Source: Crotophaga sulcirostris
Lineage: Eukaryota > Chordata > Aves > Cuculiformes > Crotophagidae
Reading direction: 5' to 3'
DNA: 64,000 nucleotides
Assembly: GCA_013397455.1 (NCBI GenBank)
Contig: VYZB01000338.1
Coordinates: 269,957-333,956, forward strand
Shown here one piece after another: positions 13,141-25,199 of this stretch (positions are counted from its first letter, which is position 1; every line of letters starts with the position of its first letter). The notes below the pieces were generated by a model. It did no database searches and had not been told where the DNA came from. It worked only from the letters and a program-made list of their open reading frames with translations. Both the position numbers and the translations under genes were made by a program.

Positions 13141-15399
13141 GTGTAAGACCAATACCAGAAATACAGAGAGAACGCACTCAGCCCCTGCTTATGTAGATCT
13201 CCATCCTGTTTTCCCAAAAAGAAAGTAAGGTCTTCTAAGCACATCCAGATTTTCTCATTTTGAATAACTTTCCCCCTGCTTTTAATAGCAATCCCATTTT
13301 CCCAACATCTAAGTTGATCTGAGATTTACAATTTACAATTGAATTTACAATTTCAGCTGTTTTTTGTATTGACAAAGCAGAAAATTCCTAATTACAGCGT
13401 ATAGAAAAGGGCTTTTTCATTAAATATTTATCTTTAAAAAAAATAAAATAATAAGCATGCATAAAATAACCAAGGAGTTGTGTTTCATGAGGAACACAGT
13501 ACTTCTTGTGGTCTGAGTTTGCACATCTTCCCTCAGCTTCTTCAAAGAGAATGTATCACCCTCTCCCATGTCAAGTCTGGCTGAATGGACGCACTGGAAG
13601 GATACAAAAGGTAATTAACAATAAAAAGCTAGATTTTGACTGTGTCACATACAGATATATCTACAGAAGTGCTATTTTTAAAACCACTGCTTAACGTGAC
13701 TTCAGTTAGACTTAAGCAGATGTTTAAAGTTAACCATCTGTTTAATTGCTGCGAGGATTAGATGGATTTAAATAGAGCTTTAAGTTCTTTCTTAATGTAG
13801 TGCCACTTTCTTTTTGCCTTAATAAAGCACTTATCCCTATTGTTCATTTTAAGATCTTGGTTAGTGCTAGTGACTTCACTTATATTCTTAAAGTTAAGAT
13901 TAGGATCAGTGTTAGACTGTATCTGGATCTTCATTGTCTATAAAGTATTGGCCCAAAGCCATGCTTAGCAGTTAAAATGCATTAAAACAAGCCCTGTACC
14001 TAGCAATAGAAAATGCCAGAAAAAAACAAAGGGAAGAAATATGCTACAAACAATTGTGCACACACATTCTTTTTCCTGACCCCCAGTAGAGCACTGTGTA
14101 ATAAAGAGAAAGCCCCTGCTTCTCTGACCAGGTGCCTTTGAGGGTAGCCATGCCCTGCTGCCAGATTTAGAGCAAGTGAATTTCTGTGACTTCAGAGTGA
14201 TTTAAAATCAGCTGTCGAGTTAAGAATCTGCTTAACTTGATCATTCTGTTGGTTCTAATGTGACACTTTCATTATTCCTAAGCCAGAACACAGGCTGGAA
14301 AAGCCCTCCTGGGCTCTGGTCTGCTCCCTGCAAGCTGGCAGCTCATCCTCCTCTCTGTGATCTCTGAGCATCCTCTTGTACTGCCCTGGGTGACAGGATA
14401 AAAACCTGTTCTGAGCATTTGGTTCCATGGGAATCTAAATAAGAATTCTTTTTCCTCTGAATTATGCTTGGAGTGTAACAAGCTTGGAGGCTTTTGCTCT
14501 TAGCTTTCTGCTAAATCCTGTGTCTTCTCAGTATAGAGAGTAAGAAGGGACAGCCAGGTACCTATGGCTGTTTCCTAAGGTGCATCAGTGAATGCGGTCT
14601 TTGACTTCTCTCAAAGGGAAAGCACAGTCCAGCCCCACTACTCTCACTGAAGAGCCCTTTCCTCAATTTCTTCCTCAATTTTTGTTTCTCTTTATGCTGC
14701 ATGAAAGAGGGAAAAACAGGGGCAGGACTTTGCATTACGTTTTTTTCTCCTTCTTTCCAATGCCATGGGGTTAAAAAAAACCATGTTTGTCTTCCAAAGG
14801 TATTAGCGTAATTATCTCTCCACTCTGAATGTGCAATAGTTGGCTAGGTTCCACAAAAGATTGCAATCCTGTTTTAGATACCCACACTATTTGTATCTTC
14901 AAAAATCAACATCATTTTCAGAAATACCCTTTAAAGGACACATTTTTTTTTCTATTCTGACCATATGGTTTCCTTGTGATCTGTGTCTTTTAAGTGTATT
15001 TCCAAAGGTTAGCATCCAGGACTGCTCCTCCAGATGCTGCCTGTGCATCGCTGTCTCATGTTAGTCATGCAGCATACTCAGTTGTTTGATTTTTGAGAAA
15101 ACCAGTCCATATTTATCTAATTACTTTTTGTTTGGAAAGCCAGCATGAAGTTCTCAAACACAGAGGGGATTCCAGGCACTGACTGTCAACACCAGCTAAG
15201 TTTGTCTATGGGGTTTGCCACCAGCAGTGCTAAGCTTTCTCTCCCAGAAAGTCCTTGTTCTTACTTGCCATCTGGATTACTTTTATTCATTTCACCACTT
15301 CTTTTTCCTGATTCATGCTGGAACACGTGAGAAAGGCAGGATCAGCCTTGTGGGGAAGGTGTGGAGGAAGTTGAGTTAGTCAGTTAATCAGAGCCATTC

Positions 15400-15895
15400 A
15401 CAGTGTCACAGTATCACAAGGTTGGAAAGGACTTCTGAGATCATCGAGTCCAACCTAGAACCCAACACCAACACCAACCCAGCATCTAAACCATGGCACT
15501 GAGTGCCTCAGCCAATCTCCCCTTAAACACCTCCACGGTTGGGGACTCCACCACCTCCCTGGGCAGCGCATTCCCATGGCCAATCACCCTTTCAGGGAAG
15601 AACTTTTTCCTAACATCAAGCCTAAACTTTCCCTGAGGAAGCTTGAGACCGTGTCCTCTAGTTCTGTCCCTGGTCACCTGAGAGAAGAGACCAACCCCTG
15701 CCTGACTACAACCTCCTTTTAGGCAGTTGTAGAGAGCAATAAGGTCTCCCCTGAGCCTCCTCTTCTCCAGGCTAAACAGCCCCAGCTCCCTCAGTCGCTC
15801 CTCACAGGGCTTGTGCTCCAAACCCTTCCCCATCTTCGTTGCTCTCCTCTGGACACACTCCAGTGTCTTGACATCTTTCTCAAACTGAGGGACCC
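15400..15895 (-). mobile_element. CR1 LINE 3' end (ATACTGTG-tail type), about 500 bp
   Basis: Nearly collinear with the copy at 12643 and very similar in sequence: CACAGTGTCACAGTATCACA, GGTTGGAAAGGACTTCTGAG, then the same antisense ORF2 end with a 115-codon open stretch on the minus strand ending at the element's own stop. Truncated at almost the same 5' place (TCTCAAACTGAGGGACC). Confidence 0.95.
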
Positions 15896-18218
15896 ATTCA
15901 AAGCCACTTTGCTTTCTTATTCCTTAATTTTCAAACGCTTGCACCCTGAGTTTCAGAAGTGTTGAGCTCCAGGGAGCTGCCACAGCCATAGTCAGGCAGG
16001 GCGTGCTCTCACTGCTGTGTGCTGCATTGGAGAGTAACAAGCCTGGGGTTGAACTGGGCTGGGGGGAAGATTTCCAGCCCTCCTCATTGTACTGTGTGGT
16101 CACAGGGAAGAGATTACACCTGTTTTCATCATTTTCCCCACATGTAAACAGGGAACAGTTGCACCTGCCTTTCCTTCCCCACAAAAGTGGGATGATTAAT
16201 TAGCATCTGATTTATGCTTGCACAATCCTATTAAAAATCCCCTATGTGATGTGAAAAACCTGGCCAGAGTGCTCTCTGGCTGTTCCTCAAAAGTAATAAA
16301 ACCTTGCAGACGCAAGTGCAATTGCTCTTTGGCTCAGCTGAAATCTGGGGCTAACAGAGCCCACCCTACCTGTGATGGGAGTCTGGAAGCTGGAAGGCTT
16401 AGAGGAGTGTAAGAGGAAAGCCTGCATGGAAAATAACAGTTTCATAATCAGTGCCGGATTTGGTTGGCGTGGGATACTAAAGAACAGGGCCATTCACCGT
16501 TTAATGAGGATTAAAATAACTCCTGAATAGCTGCCTTATTCCCCGAGCATCCTGTTCAATGAATGAGTCACAGGATTACAGTTGAAAAAATAGGCTGGAA
16601 TGGTAGAACAAAAACCTGACATAATGAATATCAAATTGAGGGTTTGGGGACAGCCTTTAATCTGGCACTTCCAACCCCTTTAATGACTGACACGCTGACT
16701 TTACTAGCAGCTTATTTTGTGGGTTTTGTCTTATGTGCCCCTTTCTACAGTCACTTTTTTAGGGGTCAGGTTCTTTGGGTATCGTTTGCCAGGTGCAGAA
16801 CCACTCTGCAAGTGGGATATTCACAGCATAAAAGTATAAAGTAATCAGTTATTGGCTAACGTACATGAAAAACAGCTGGGATTTAATGATCTATTAGGGT
16901 AAGTATTCATATGCTCATCACCTCTGAGAAGGCACTGCAGAGCCCTGGCTGGCTGGGCAGACTTTCCTCAGGAGAGGAGAATTCCCCAGTTCCCTGGCAT
17001 GGCCTGAGCAATGGGAGATGCTCTCTGCCTCATCTCTGCCCCATCTAATGGGAAGAGGCTTTGCATATCAAAGACTTGATGCTCTCCTTGCCCAGGCTCC
17101 TTGCTCAGCTTTGCTTGACCAGCATAGCAGCAGTTAAAGGACTTTTGCTCAAGGGCTTCCCCTCTGGTGGACAAATTGTGTATCGAAAATGCCAGCGAGG
17201 GGGGTGCAGATGATAAATGGGGAGCTGTATCCTGAAAATATTTACATTTACTGGCCTTTGAGATCTACATTTCTTCAAGTTCCTGAAGTCTTTTGTCATA
17301 TTTAAGTACTCTGGAAGATCAGCACTTGAAAGGTGTTTTCTCGTCATTAGTGCAGATGCCAGTTATTTCGTCGTCAGAAAAATAAACACTTGGTACATCC
17401 TTCTCTGCAAATCTCAACTGGGGAATAAGATAGGCAAATGCTGAGGTTGCTGTAAAGACCAGAGGGGCAGAAGGCAAGGAATTGTGTTTCATAGGCTGAT
17501 TCTTCCTGTTTAGTCTGTTTCTTTTGTCCTGTAGGCTATAGATTTCAGAGCAGTTCCCAGTACTTCAATAAATACTGTAAAACTAATGCAAGATATTGCA
17601 CAGCAGTCAGAACTATCATATATCTGTAATGTAGTTGGCATATATTAAAAATATCCTTGCTTTGCAGTTTTTCTAAGGAAATTTATTAAGAAAGACAGGC
17701 TGGAAAATACAGTGTTTTCTTTTCATATCCTGACACTTTTTATTTTTTCCACGATAGAACACAATAAATCTAGTTTTTATTAACAATAAACACATAGAAA
17801 ATCCCCAAGCCTGAAAAAACATACCCTAGAGAAGACTAAACCCAAGAACCTAAGGAAGAGTTAGGTCCTTATGCCAAAAAGATTGTTTCTTAAGAGAATC
17901 TGCTGGATACGAAGTGCAATGGGAGCTCTTTGGGGACTATTTAAAGTTTTCTTCCTCAGTTACCTGGGGTTTCACACCTTGAGACAGACAATTCAATTAG
18001 TGGTTTCTGCTGCAAATCAGAGCTGTCAGTCCTGACCGCAGGAAGAAGAGCTGCTTTCAGTGCTGAGATCAATACCTCAGCAGATGAGGAGACGCGTTTT
18101 TGACAAGAGGAGAGTGAAGGGCTGTCCAGCACTGTCCCACACCTGGAGCTCACCAGGACATTCTGATTTCAATTGCCCATTATGGGTGCTCTCAGGTTCT
18201 CTGGGCCAGATCCTGACT

Positions 18219-18322
18219 TATAACCCAACCCATCATTAGATGATGCGTTGGTGTTAGTATTGGGTTATAGGTTGGACTCGATGATCTCAGAGGTCCTTTC
18301 CAACCTTGTGATACTGTGACTT
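18219..18322 (+). mobile_element. CR1 LINE 3' end, preceded by its own inverted fragment (foldback)
   Basis: From 18237 the + strand carries AGATGATGCGTTGGTGTTAG, GGTTGGACTCGATGATCTCA and tail GATACTGTGA. The 18 bases before it are an antisense piece of the same region: TATAACCCAA at 18219-18228 pairs perfectly with TTGGGTTATA at 18260-18269, and CCAACCCATCAT pairs with ATGATGCGTTGG around a 3-base loop. Confidence 0.85.
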
Positions 18323-19352
18323 GCTCTGAGCACTCATGGTGCCCGTTGCCCAGAGGTGTCTGAAGGAGTTGGTGCTGCCCCAGTGCCAGTTGCTCAGCTC
18401 CTGCAGGGCCATAAAGCACTCTCAGTGCTCACTGGGTAAATTACAGCTTTGTGTTTTATCATCCTCTATGGAAAGAATGGTTGAGCTTCTTGAAATCAGT
18501 TGTTAGATGCCACAGCTGACACTGGACTAAGGCTTTTCAAAAATGCACTGGGTTCTCAGCAAAGCTTCAGTAGTTATTAGAGGCATCCTTCCTGTCCATC
18601 TTCAAAAGCAGGCTGGGGACACTATGGAGAGATGCTCTTGGGGAACTCTGGGAGATCACCTGAAACCTTCTCACAGGGGCTGCCTGAGCCCTGACACAGA
18701 AAGAACCACAGAAAGAGCCACCACTTCCTTCAGGAGATACCTGCTCTGGCCATGTCGGGCTGCCAGCCCACCAGAGTGTCAGCTCCACGGAGAGACATGT
18801 AGAAATGTGAGGAAACGATGGGGAGAAGAGAGACAGTGAGAACTCAGGAATGGTGCACGGTGGTGCTGAACTTGGAGAAGAGTCCTCTGTTTCAGGGTCC
18901 AAGATACCACTGCCACCAGCAGCAGTAGGGTGGCAGGGCCTGTGAGGCTGCAGAGCAGCTGTACCACCTTTTTTGTACCACAGGAGATGGAGCTGTCCTG
19001 CCTCTGCCAGCAGTGCCTACATTAGGCCTGGTTTCACTGTACTCTAAGCTAAGCCAGGTACTAACTGGTTGATCCTACCCTGTAGCACTGAGAGCTTCTG
19101 CAGTGCTTGGATGGGTTGATACCTGCAGCAGAAGGGCCACCTCGGTGTGGCAGCAAGGCTATCTAGGCAGAAACTTCTCTTAAGCATTTCTCAGTATTAC
19201 AGGCTTCTCTTTCTCCTTGCTGTTCCTCTTCCTCGCTGGCAGCAACTTCCCTTCTCCTTTTGTAAATGTCCCCCATCTCAGACTGCTCTTCCTGACGCAG
19301 GCAGAAAGTTGTATTTCCCAAAGCAGCGGCTGCTGGATTCACATATAAACAG

Positions 19353-19727
19353 TCTCACAGTATCACAAGGTTGGAAAGGACCTCTGAGATCATCGGGTCC
19401 AACCTATAAACCAACACCAACACCAACCCATCATCTAAACCACGGCACTGAGTGCCTCAGCCAATCTCCTCTTAAACACCTCCAGGCTCGGCGACTCCAC
19501 CACCTCCCTGGGCAGCGCATTCCAATGGCCAATCACCCTTTCAGGGAAGAACTTTTTCCTGATATCAAACCTAAACTTTCCCTGACGAAGCTTGAGTCCA
19601 TGACCTCTAGTTCTGTCCCTGGTCACCTGAGAGAAGAGACCAACCCCTGCCTGACTACAACCTCCTTTTAGGCAGTTGTAGAGAGCAATAAGGTCTCCCC
19701 TGAGCCTCCTCTTCTCCAGGCTAAAAA
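19353..19727 (-). mobile_element. CR1 LINE 3' end (ATACTGTG-tail type)
   Basis: TCTCACAGTATCACAAGG, then the same collinear blocks as the copy at 12643 up to CTCTTCTCCAGGCTAAA. A run TAAAAAACCATAATAAAAAA follows at the 5' break point. The minus strand is open for 63 codons, identical in plan to other copies. Confidence 0.95.
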
Positions 19728-21114
19728 ACCATAATAAAAAAACATAGATATATTATAGTGTGACATGCAGCATTTGGTTCCACTCTTACTGCATCAGCCC
19801 ATTTCCTTTGGAAATAACTCTGAAGACCTTAAAGCCCCTGTCCATCCGTGTGTCTTCTGGACTGCAAAGGGGCTGGGAGCACTGGTTTCCCTTCTGCCAG
19901 TAAAATGTCTCATTCTTTCTGCTGGTTATTGTATCTGATGGCTCCTCCAGCTGCGCTCAGAATTTTCATTGTGGTCTGACAATTCAGAGCATTGTGAACC
20001 CTTTATTTCCCTAATGGACCTTCCTAGTAAATAGCTTTGAATTCAGATTCTTGTTTCTACAATTGATGTTACGATGCTCCCACCTAACCGGCGCTTCACA
20101 ATTAACAACATTATCTTGTTAAACCTGAAGAGGTGCAGGAAGGCTCAGTCATCATTTTAAAGCATTTTATTGCTTAGAAAGTGTTTACAATAGGCTACAG
20201 AAGTTGTAAATGCAGCCCAGTGCTGCATTCAGATACCTGATTAGCTCAGTCACATGAAAATGCCAATAATTCAGGGCCTGACTATTTTGGATGCCATTTT
20301 TTAAGCAGTAGCCTCAAAGGACCTGAGTTTTTTAGAGGGAGAGGGAGAGGGAAAGTATTTGGGGTGAAATGGAAAGCTGATTAGAATCAGAAGACAGTAA
20401 TTCCTCTGCATGCAGATGCAGGTGTAAATGTCCTCAGTGAAGACACAATTTCATCCAGGAGTGACGTTGTGGGAGCAAGTGACTGTGTTGTAATTGTCTG
20501 CGTTTTCAGAAGAGAAAAACCTCTGTTGTTTCCTGTCTGGAACAATCAATGTGTTAAAGTTATGTCTTCTACCATTTTAAATGCTTGCATTTCACACACA
20601 TGAGTCTCCGTCTTTTATCTGTCAGTTCCTGCAGTGTGTAAGCTGTATTAGCTGAGAAGAGGACAAACAGTTTGAATGTTTTCTGCAATTTGATTTGTAA
20701 ATTAGCTTTATTGTAGCCAGGCTGGAAATCTTTGCTGTCCTTAGCTCTCCTGCATGACTGCAGTCTCACATCAGGCTGAAACCCAGAGGTACCAGCATGG
20801 GAAGCAGTAGCTACTATACCCAGCATGGAAGGATGGAGACCTCCTGGGGAAATATCTCTCTTTCTAAGGCTTTCAGGATTGAAGCGGCTGCATAGCAATT
20901 CAGTCATGCTCAATGAACTTCTCAGCTGCAAATGTCAAGGAGAGGTCATCAAAAATTAAAACAGGCTCATTACTCACTACCTAGCCTGCAACTTTCAAAA
21001 ATAGATCTAATAACTTATAAATAAGGTAATAAATGATGGGTAAAATAGCCGACAAAATACGTGATGGACACCAAGTTGAACATGAGCTAGCAATACACCC
21101 TTGTGGTAAAAAAA

Positions 21115-21632
21115 GGCCATCAGCATCCTGGACTGCATTGGGAGAAGGGTTGCCAGCAGGTCAAGGGAGATGATTCTTCCCCTCTACTCAGCACTGGTGA
21201 GAAACATCTGGAGTGCTGGGACCACTGATGGGCTCCCCAGTATAGGGAAAGTATGAACGAACTAGAGTTGGTCCAGAGAAAGGCCAGAAAGATGTTTAAG
21301 GGAATGGAGCACCTATTGTAGTGGGAGAGGCTGAGAGCTGGGTCTTACCAGCCTGAAGAAGAGAAGGCTCAGGGCGATCTCATCAATGTACATAAATAAA
21401 GAAGACAGAACCAGGATCCTTCCAGAAGTGCCAGTGACAGGACAAGGGGTAATAAGCACAAACTGCAGTACAGAAAATTCCACTTAAAAATTAGAAACAG
21501 TGTTTGGGAAGCGTTTGGCCAGCACCCTCAGACTTATGGTGTGAATGCTGGGGTTGTCCTGTGAAGGGAGAGGAACTGGACTTGATGACCCTTGTGGATC
21601 CCTTCCAACTCAGGACGTTCTGTGATTTTACA
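21115..21632 (+). mobile_element. Old, diverged CR1 LINE 3' end
   Basis: Diverged but readable in order: GGCCATCAGCATCCTGGACT, CTCAGCACTGGTGAGA, TGGAGTGCTGGGACCAC, TTGGTCCAGAGAAAGGCCAG, CTGAAGAAGAGAAGGCTCAG, GGAACTGGACTTGATGACCC and end TTCTGTGATTTTA. Many substitutions and small indels point to an old insertion. Confidence 0.85.
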
Positions 21633-21789
21633 AGATATTCAACAGTTTCTGAGGAAGTAATGTGATAATAGTTTGAGAAGCATGTTCTTAATGAACTTCT
21701 ATAGAGTAGATGCCATAATGACTGGCTAATCATAAAAGATGAGTAAATATCTGTAGGATAAAGGGATGTGTTTCTGCATTTAGTCTTTT

Positions 21790-22480
21790 TTTGCTTTTGG
21801 AAAAAGAATTTACTTATTAAATTTGCAGATGCTATGAGGTTTGGATGACCATAAGTTTATTAGAAGATGAGATTAGAATTTAAATCGTTCTTTACAAATT
21901 GGAGAAATAGACTGAAAGTAAATTGATTAAATGGAGAAAAATGCTACATGTTGGGCTGAAACAGGAAAGCTAAAAAGCCTTGTATATGTTGAAGAACAAC
22001 TGAACAGGTCACAGGTCTTCAGAAAAGCAATAAGGAATCATAAATGATCACAAACTTTGCACGAACCAGGAAAAGAAAAATATTGTGCAAGTTTGTGTGA
22101 GCAGGAGTAGATAACTGGGAGAAATCCACCCACCCCACTCTGTACTGGTAAGGTCTCCGCTCAGAAACATGTTACAGACTATTCCAGAGCCAAGAATGAC
22201 CTAGGTCAATTAAAGAGAGCACAGGGTGCTAGAATGAAAATAATTAAAGGCAAGGCAAGTTATATAGGGAAACATAAAGGAAATGACATTGTTTAGCTTG
22301 AAGAATAAAGTTAAAGGAGCACATAGTCACAGCGTGGTCTTCAAGAGCTACTGCAGATGTAAGGGGGATTTTCTCATGTCCCAGGTAGACAGGAAAGAAG
22401 CAATTGACCTAAGAAGCAGTAAGAAAGACCCAATGGAACAGATCTACTGGGGAGAAAATGAAATATCAATGAGAGGGTTT
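21790..22480 (+). mobile_element. Probable ancient CR1/L3-like LINE relic
   Basis: Scattered phrases recall the reverse-transcriptase and 3' portion of old amniote CR1 elements: AAATTTGCAGATGCTATGAG (the F-A-D-D-like region), GAGAAAAATGCTACATGTTG, GGGTGCTAGAATGA and TTGTTTAGCTTGAAGAATAA. Reading frames are broken throughout. It follows the younger CR1 copy at 21115. Alignment to repeat consensus would be needed to settle it. Confidence 0.45.
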
Positions 22481-23364
22481 TAAGAATAGCAGGCTAGACA
22501 TCAGACTAGCCCGTCCTCCATCGACACAGCATGAGGTGCAAGAATATTTCTTCTTCTCATTCTACGTAACTGCAGCTCCACAAGGGGTCATAAAGATCCA
22601 GACAAAGAGTTATTGCCTATTGAAGGCTTGTCTGGAAACTAAAGAGGATAAAAGTTTGTCAGCAGTCACTTATCTAATGGTTTTTATTACAATGAGAAAC
22701 AGAGAAAGTTGTTTTCCAACCCAAAGGGTAGTTACTAACCACAATGGTAGCAGTCCTTCTGCCATTGATTGTCTTCACACTTTGCAGCACAGTGCATTTA
22801 ACACTGAACACACCAGGTCTTCCAGGATTATCACTTCTCAAGGAAGGGAGATCCAACAGTGCATGTGCAGCTATTTAACTCTTCCTCCTATGTTTATGAG
22901 GCCACTTCTTCTACCCTTCCTGTACTCACGCATAATATTGCTGTTGTGGTCACAGTGGGAGAGTCTCTTTTTTGGGTAGTTGGGGTTAATGTGCTGAAAA
23001 CTTCCAGACTGGATGGAAGTGGAGCAGTGGAGTAGGGGCTGTGAGGTTTCAGCAGTTCCCAAGAACTACTGGTGTTGGTACAGCAGTTGTGGTTTGTTTC
23101 TGCCTGGACATGCTCCTTACCTTTGCAGATAACTCTAAATTGCAGGCTCAGCAGAAAGGGAGCAGTTTCCCATTATCATGTTCTTCTTGCATCTGGAATT
23201 TTAAGTGAACTACATAAAGAATCTTCTGCTTTCTTAAGCAGTTTCTTCTTTCTTTAATCATGCTGAGATTTCTTGTGAGTACTGTGAGTTGTAATTATCA
23301 TCTGCAGATCAGTGGGTATGCTAATCTGTTTCTTAAAGGGATTTTTTTTTTTTGTGAATTTCAG

Positions 23365-23427
23365 ATGACCAAGAACAAAATTATAATCACCTGATACTAA
23401 ACAGTGCCACCCAGACACCTACACATG
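23365..23427 (+). CDS. SHISA6: SHISA6 internal coding exon, 63 bp, probable alternative cassette exon
   Basis: This exon would add 21 residues to the cytoplasmic tail of the AMPA-receptor auxiliary protein SHISA6. It follows a T-rich tract and a TTTCAG acceptor, and ends at ATG|GTAAGA, a strong donor. In the only open frame (phase 1) it reads D-Q-E-Q-N-Y-N-H-L-I-L-N-S-A-T-Q-T-P-T-H. The last base (G) joins AC of the exon at 32335 to give D, followed by K-P-R-M-N. Its length is a multiple of three and both flanking introns are phase 1, so it can be skipped without shifting the frame. The segment is polar and rich in Asn, Thr and Gln, with no recognised domain. I know SHISA6 from memory as having isoforms that differ near this point, but I cannot confirm that this exon is the one involved. 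The preceding exon is not visible in the window. Confidence 0.75.
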
Positions 23428-25186
23428 GTAAGAGAAAACAAAGAGCAAAATTACACATGTTGTAACTTTCCTCTGCCAGCCAGTAACTTCACTGGTACCA
23501 AAGTATGTTTAATGTTAATAGAAAGGTTCCTATGGCAATGATGCATGAATGATGATTTCCATTAACATTAAACATCAGACTATATTTTTAAGTAGTGATT
23601 ACAATGAGATATGGCCCAGTCTTCTATAACTTTACCTTGTGTTTCCCTATGTCTGGTTGCTGTTTGATCCTTTCCACATCAGTAAGGTGATGTCAGATTG
23701 AACAGGCCAAAGCAGTAAACATGATAGCCAAAGAAAAATGCATTTTGTCAGCCAAACCACTCAACTTACAATGCTGGTTGTGCATGTTTCTAAGATTGGT
23801 CAGAAGGACAATGAACAGGGGCAAGGGCTCCTAAACTGACATAATTTTCTTATCAAAATATGCAGGCAGAGTTTGGGTTTGTAGCTAAATCCAAGCTGTC
23901 CAGCCCATACTTGTGTGGGTCTGTGTGGGACAAGCTACTGAAGCCCCTAATTCACTGCACAATGTCTCTCTAGTTTCTAGTATGTAGGATAGGTAAAGAC
24001 CATAAAGAGATTCAGGACTGCCCCTGCCCACTTTCATAAACAGCACTGTCTCTTTCTGAACCAGTTCCAGTGGTTGCTCTCACACCCTTAAAAATTCTCT
24101 TTATTTTATTCTGGAAACATGAGATTTCTCTGACTATACAAATTTATGAGACCTAGAGCATCTTTCATATCCCTATGCCCACCAACAAGGTGGACCAGCA
24201 CTGACCTGTGCCCATAACCTCAGAAGTGAAACCTCAGGACATGTTTGGGGCAGCCTATCACATCCATACAACCTGCCTGATCTTCCTTCTAAAGAGTGAG
24301 TGGCCATTCCAGTGTTCCTCCAAAGCTCCCCTGGGTTTGGTCTTCGTACCCAAACAGCGACACAGATGCTAATACCCATCCTGGCCATGCTCTTGCTGAG
24401 CTCCAGAAGACCACAGTTTTGATTTGCCTTACCTCTGCACGTTCTTCACCTCATTTATTGGCACCTCTCCAGTCCTCTTCACCTAATGAACTTGGTGGTG
24501 CTCCATGTCATCCTTTAGTGAGTTTCAAGAGTTCAGCTGCTATTCCAAGATACTCCTTTTTTCCCCCTTTGTTTCCACTGTCTCATCCCAGCCTGGAGAT
24601 GTGTCTTTGCTTCCTTCAGTGCCAGAAACCTCACCCCTCTCTGCTCAGCCTTGTTCCTCCAGCCCTTCTGCCTCCTCTGCCTCCTCCTCCTTGGCCCCTG
24701 ATTAGCAGTTGAGTGCGGGCAGCATGTCCCCCTCCATGTCATAGCAATCATAGACCACTCAGTCAAATCACCTGCAACTTCCTGGCTCCATCCAAATCCA
24801 AACCAATCCCTGCCACCCAAATCAGTGGTTCCCCCATCTCTGTGCAATATGTCCAGCCTCTAAATGACTTCTCGGGTCCCCTCTGCTTTATTCCGTCTTC
24901 TGCTGCTACTTTGCCTTAGTCTTGTCCTTGTTTTCCCCTGCACCCTTTCCCCTTTGAATGTGAGATATTCATCACAGCTGGAAATTTCCTTCTGCTGGGG
25001 AACCAGTAAGTGATGGGTAAGTCTCAATATACACCAGTTGTCTCTTCTTGAATCTCTGTGGTTTTTTTACTCTTTTTGTTCTGGCATTTGTTCTTTACTC
25101 TGAAATTTCATCTTGATAACTATTATAGAATTGATTTATTGTGACAGTTGTGTGTTCTTGTATAGAAATTTCCTTGCTGGCGTGCC

Positions 25187-25199
25187 AAAAAAAAAAAAA
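25187..25199. repeat. Poly(A) tract, 13 bases
   Basis: Uninterrupted run of A in GTGCC-A13-GTGTGG within the intron; no adjoining retrotransposon recognised. Confidence 0.9.

Larger units (their letters stand above)
1..23364 (+). other. SHISA6: SHISA6 intron upstream of the 63-bp exon (5' end outside window)
   Basis: No coding exon could be recognised here. I looked for the expected preceding SHISA6 tail segment (the A-L-A-D-I-L-R block after the membrane helix, ending near T-A-K-Q-T-P) and did not find it by eye, so it probably lies upstream of position 1. Gaps between listed repeats (1-4405, 4753-7990, 9791-12130, 13141-15399, 15896-18218, 19728-21114, 22481-23364) are unique-looking sequence with small mixed-frame ORFs that are not convincing as genes. 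Stretches around 13690-13920, 16490-16600 and 20030-20300 are AT-rich with intact-looking motif clusters and could be conserved non-coding elements. Confidence 0.7.

Noticed and set aside
15486..15833. 115-codon minus-strand open frame with apparent homologues at 12733, 19435, 46245 and, in sense, 57730
   Set aside because: This is the C-terminal end of the CR1 reverse-transcriptase ORF in truncated copies, not a host gene family.
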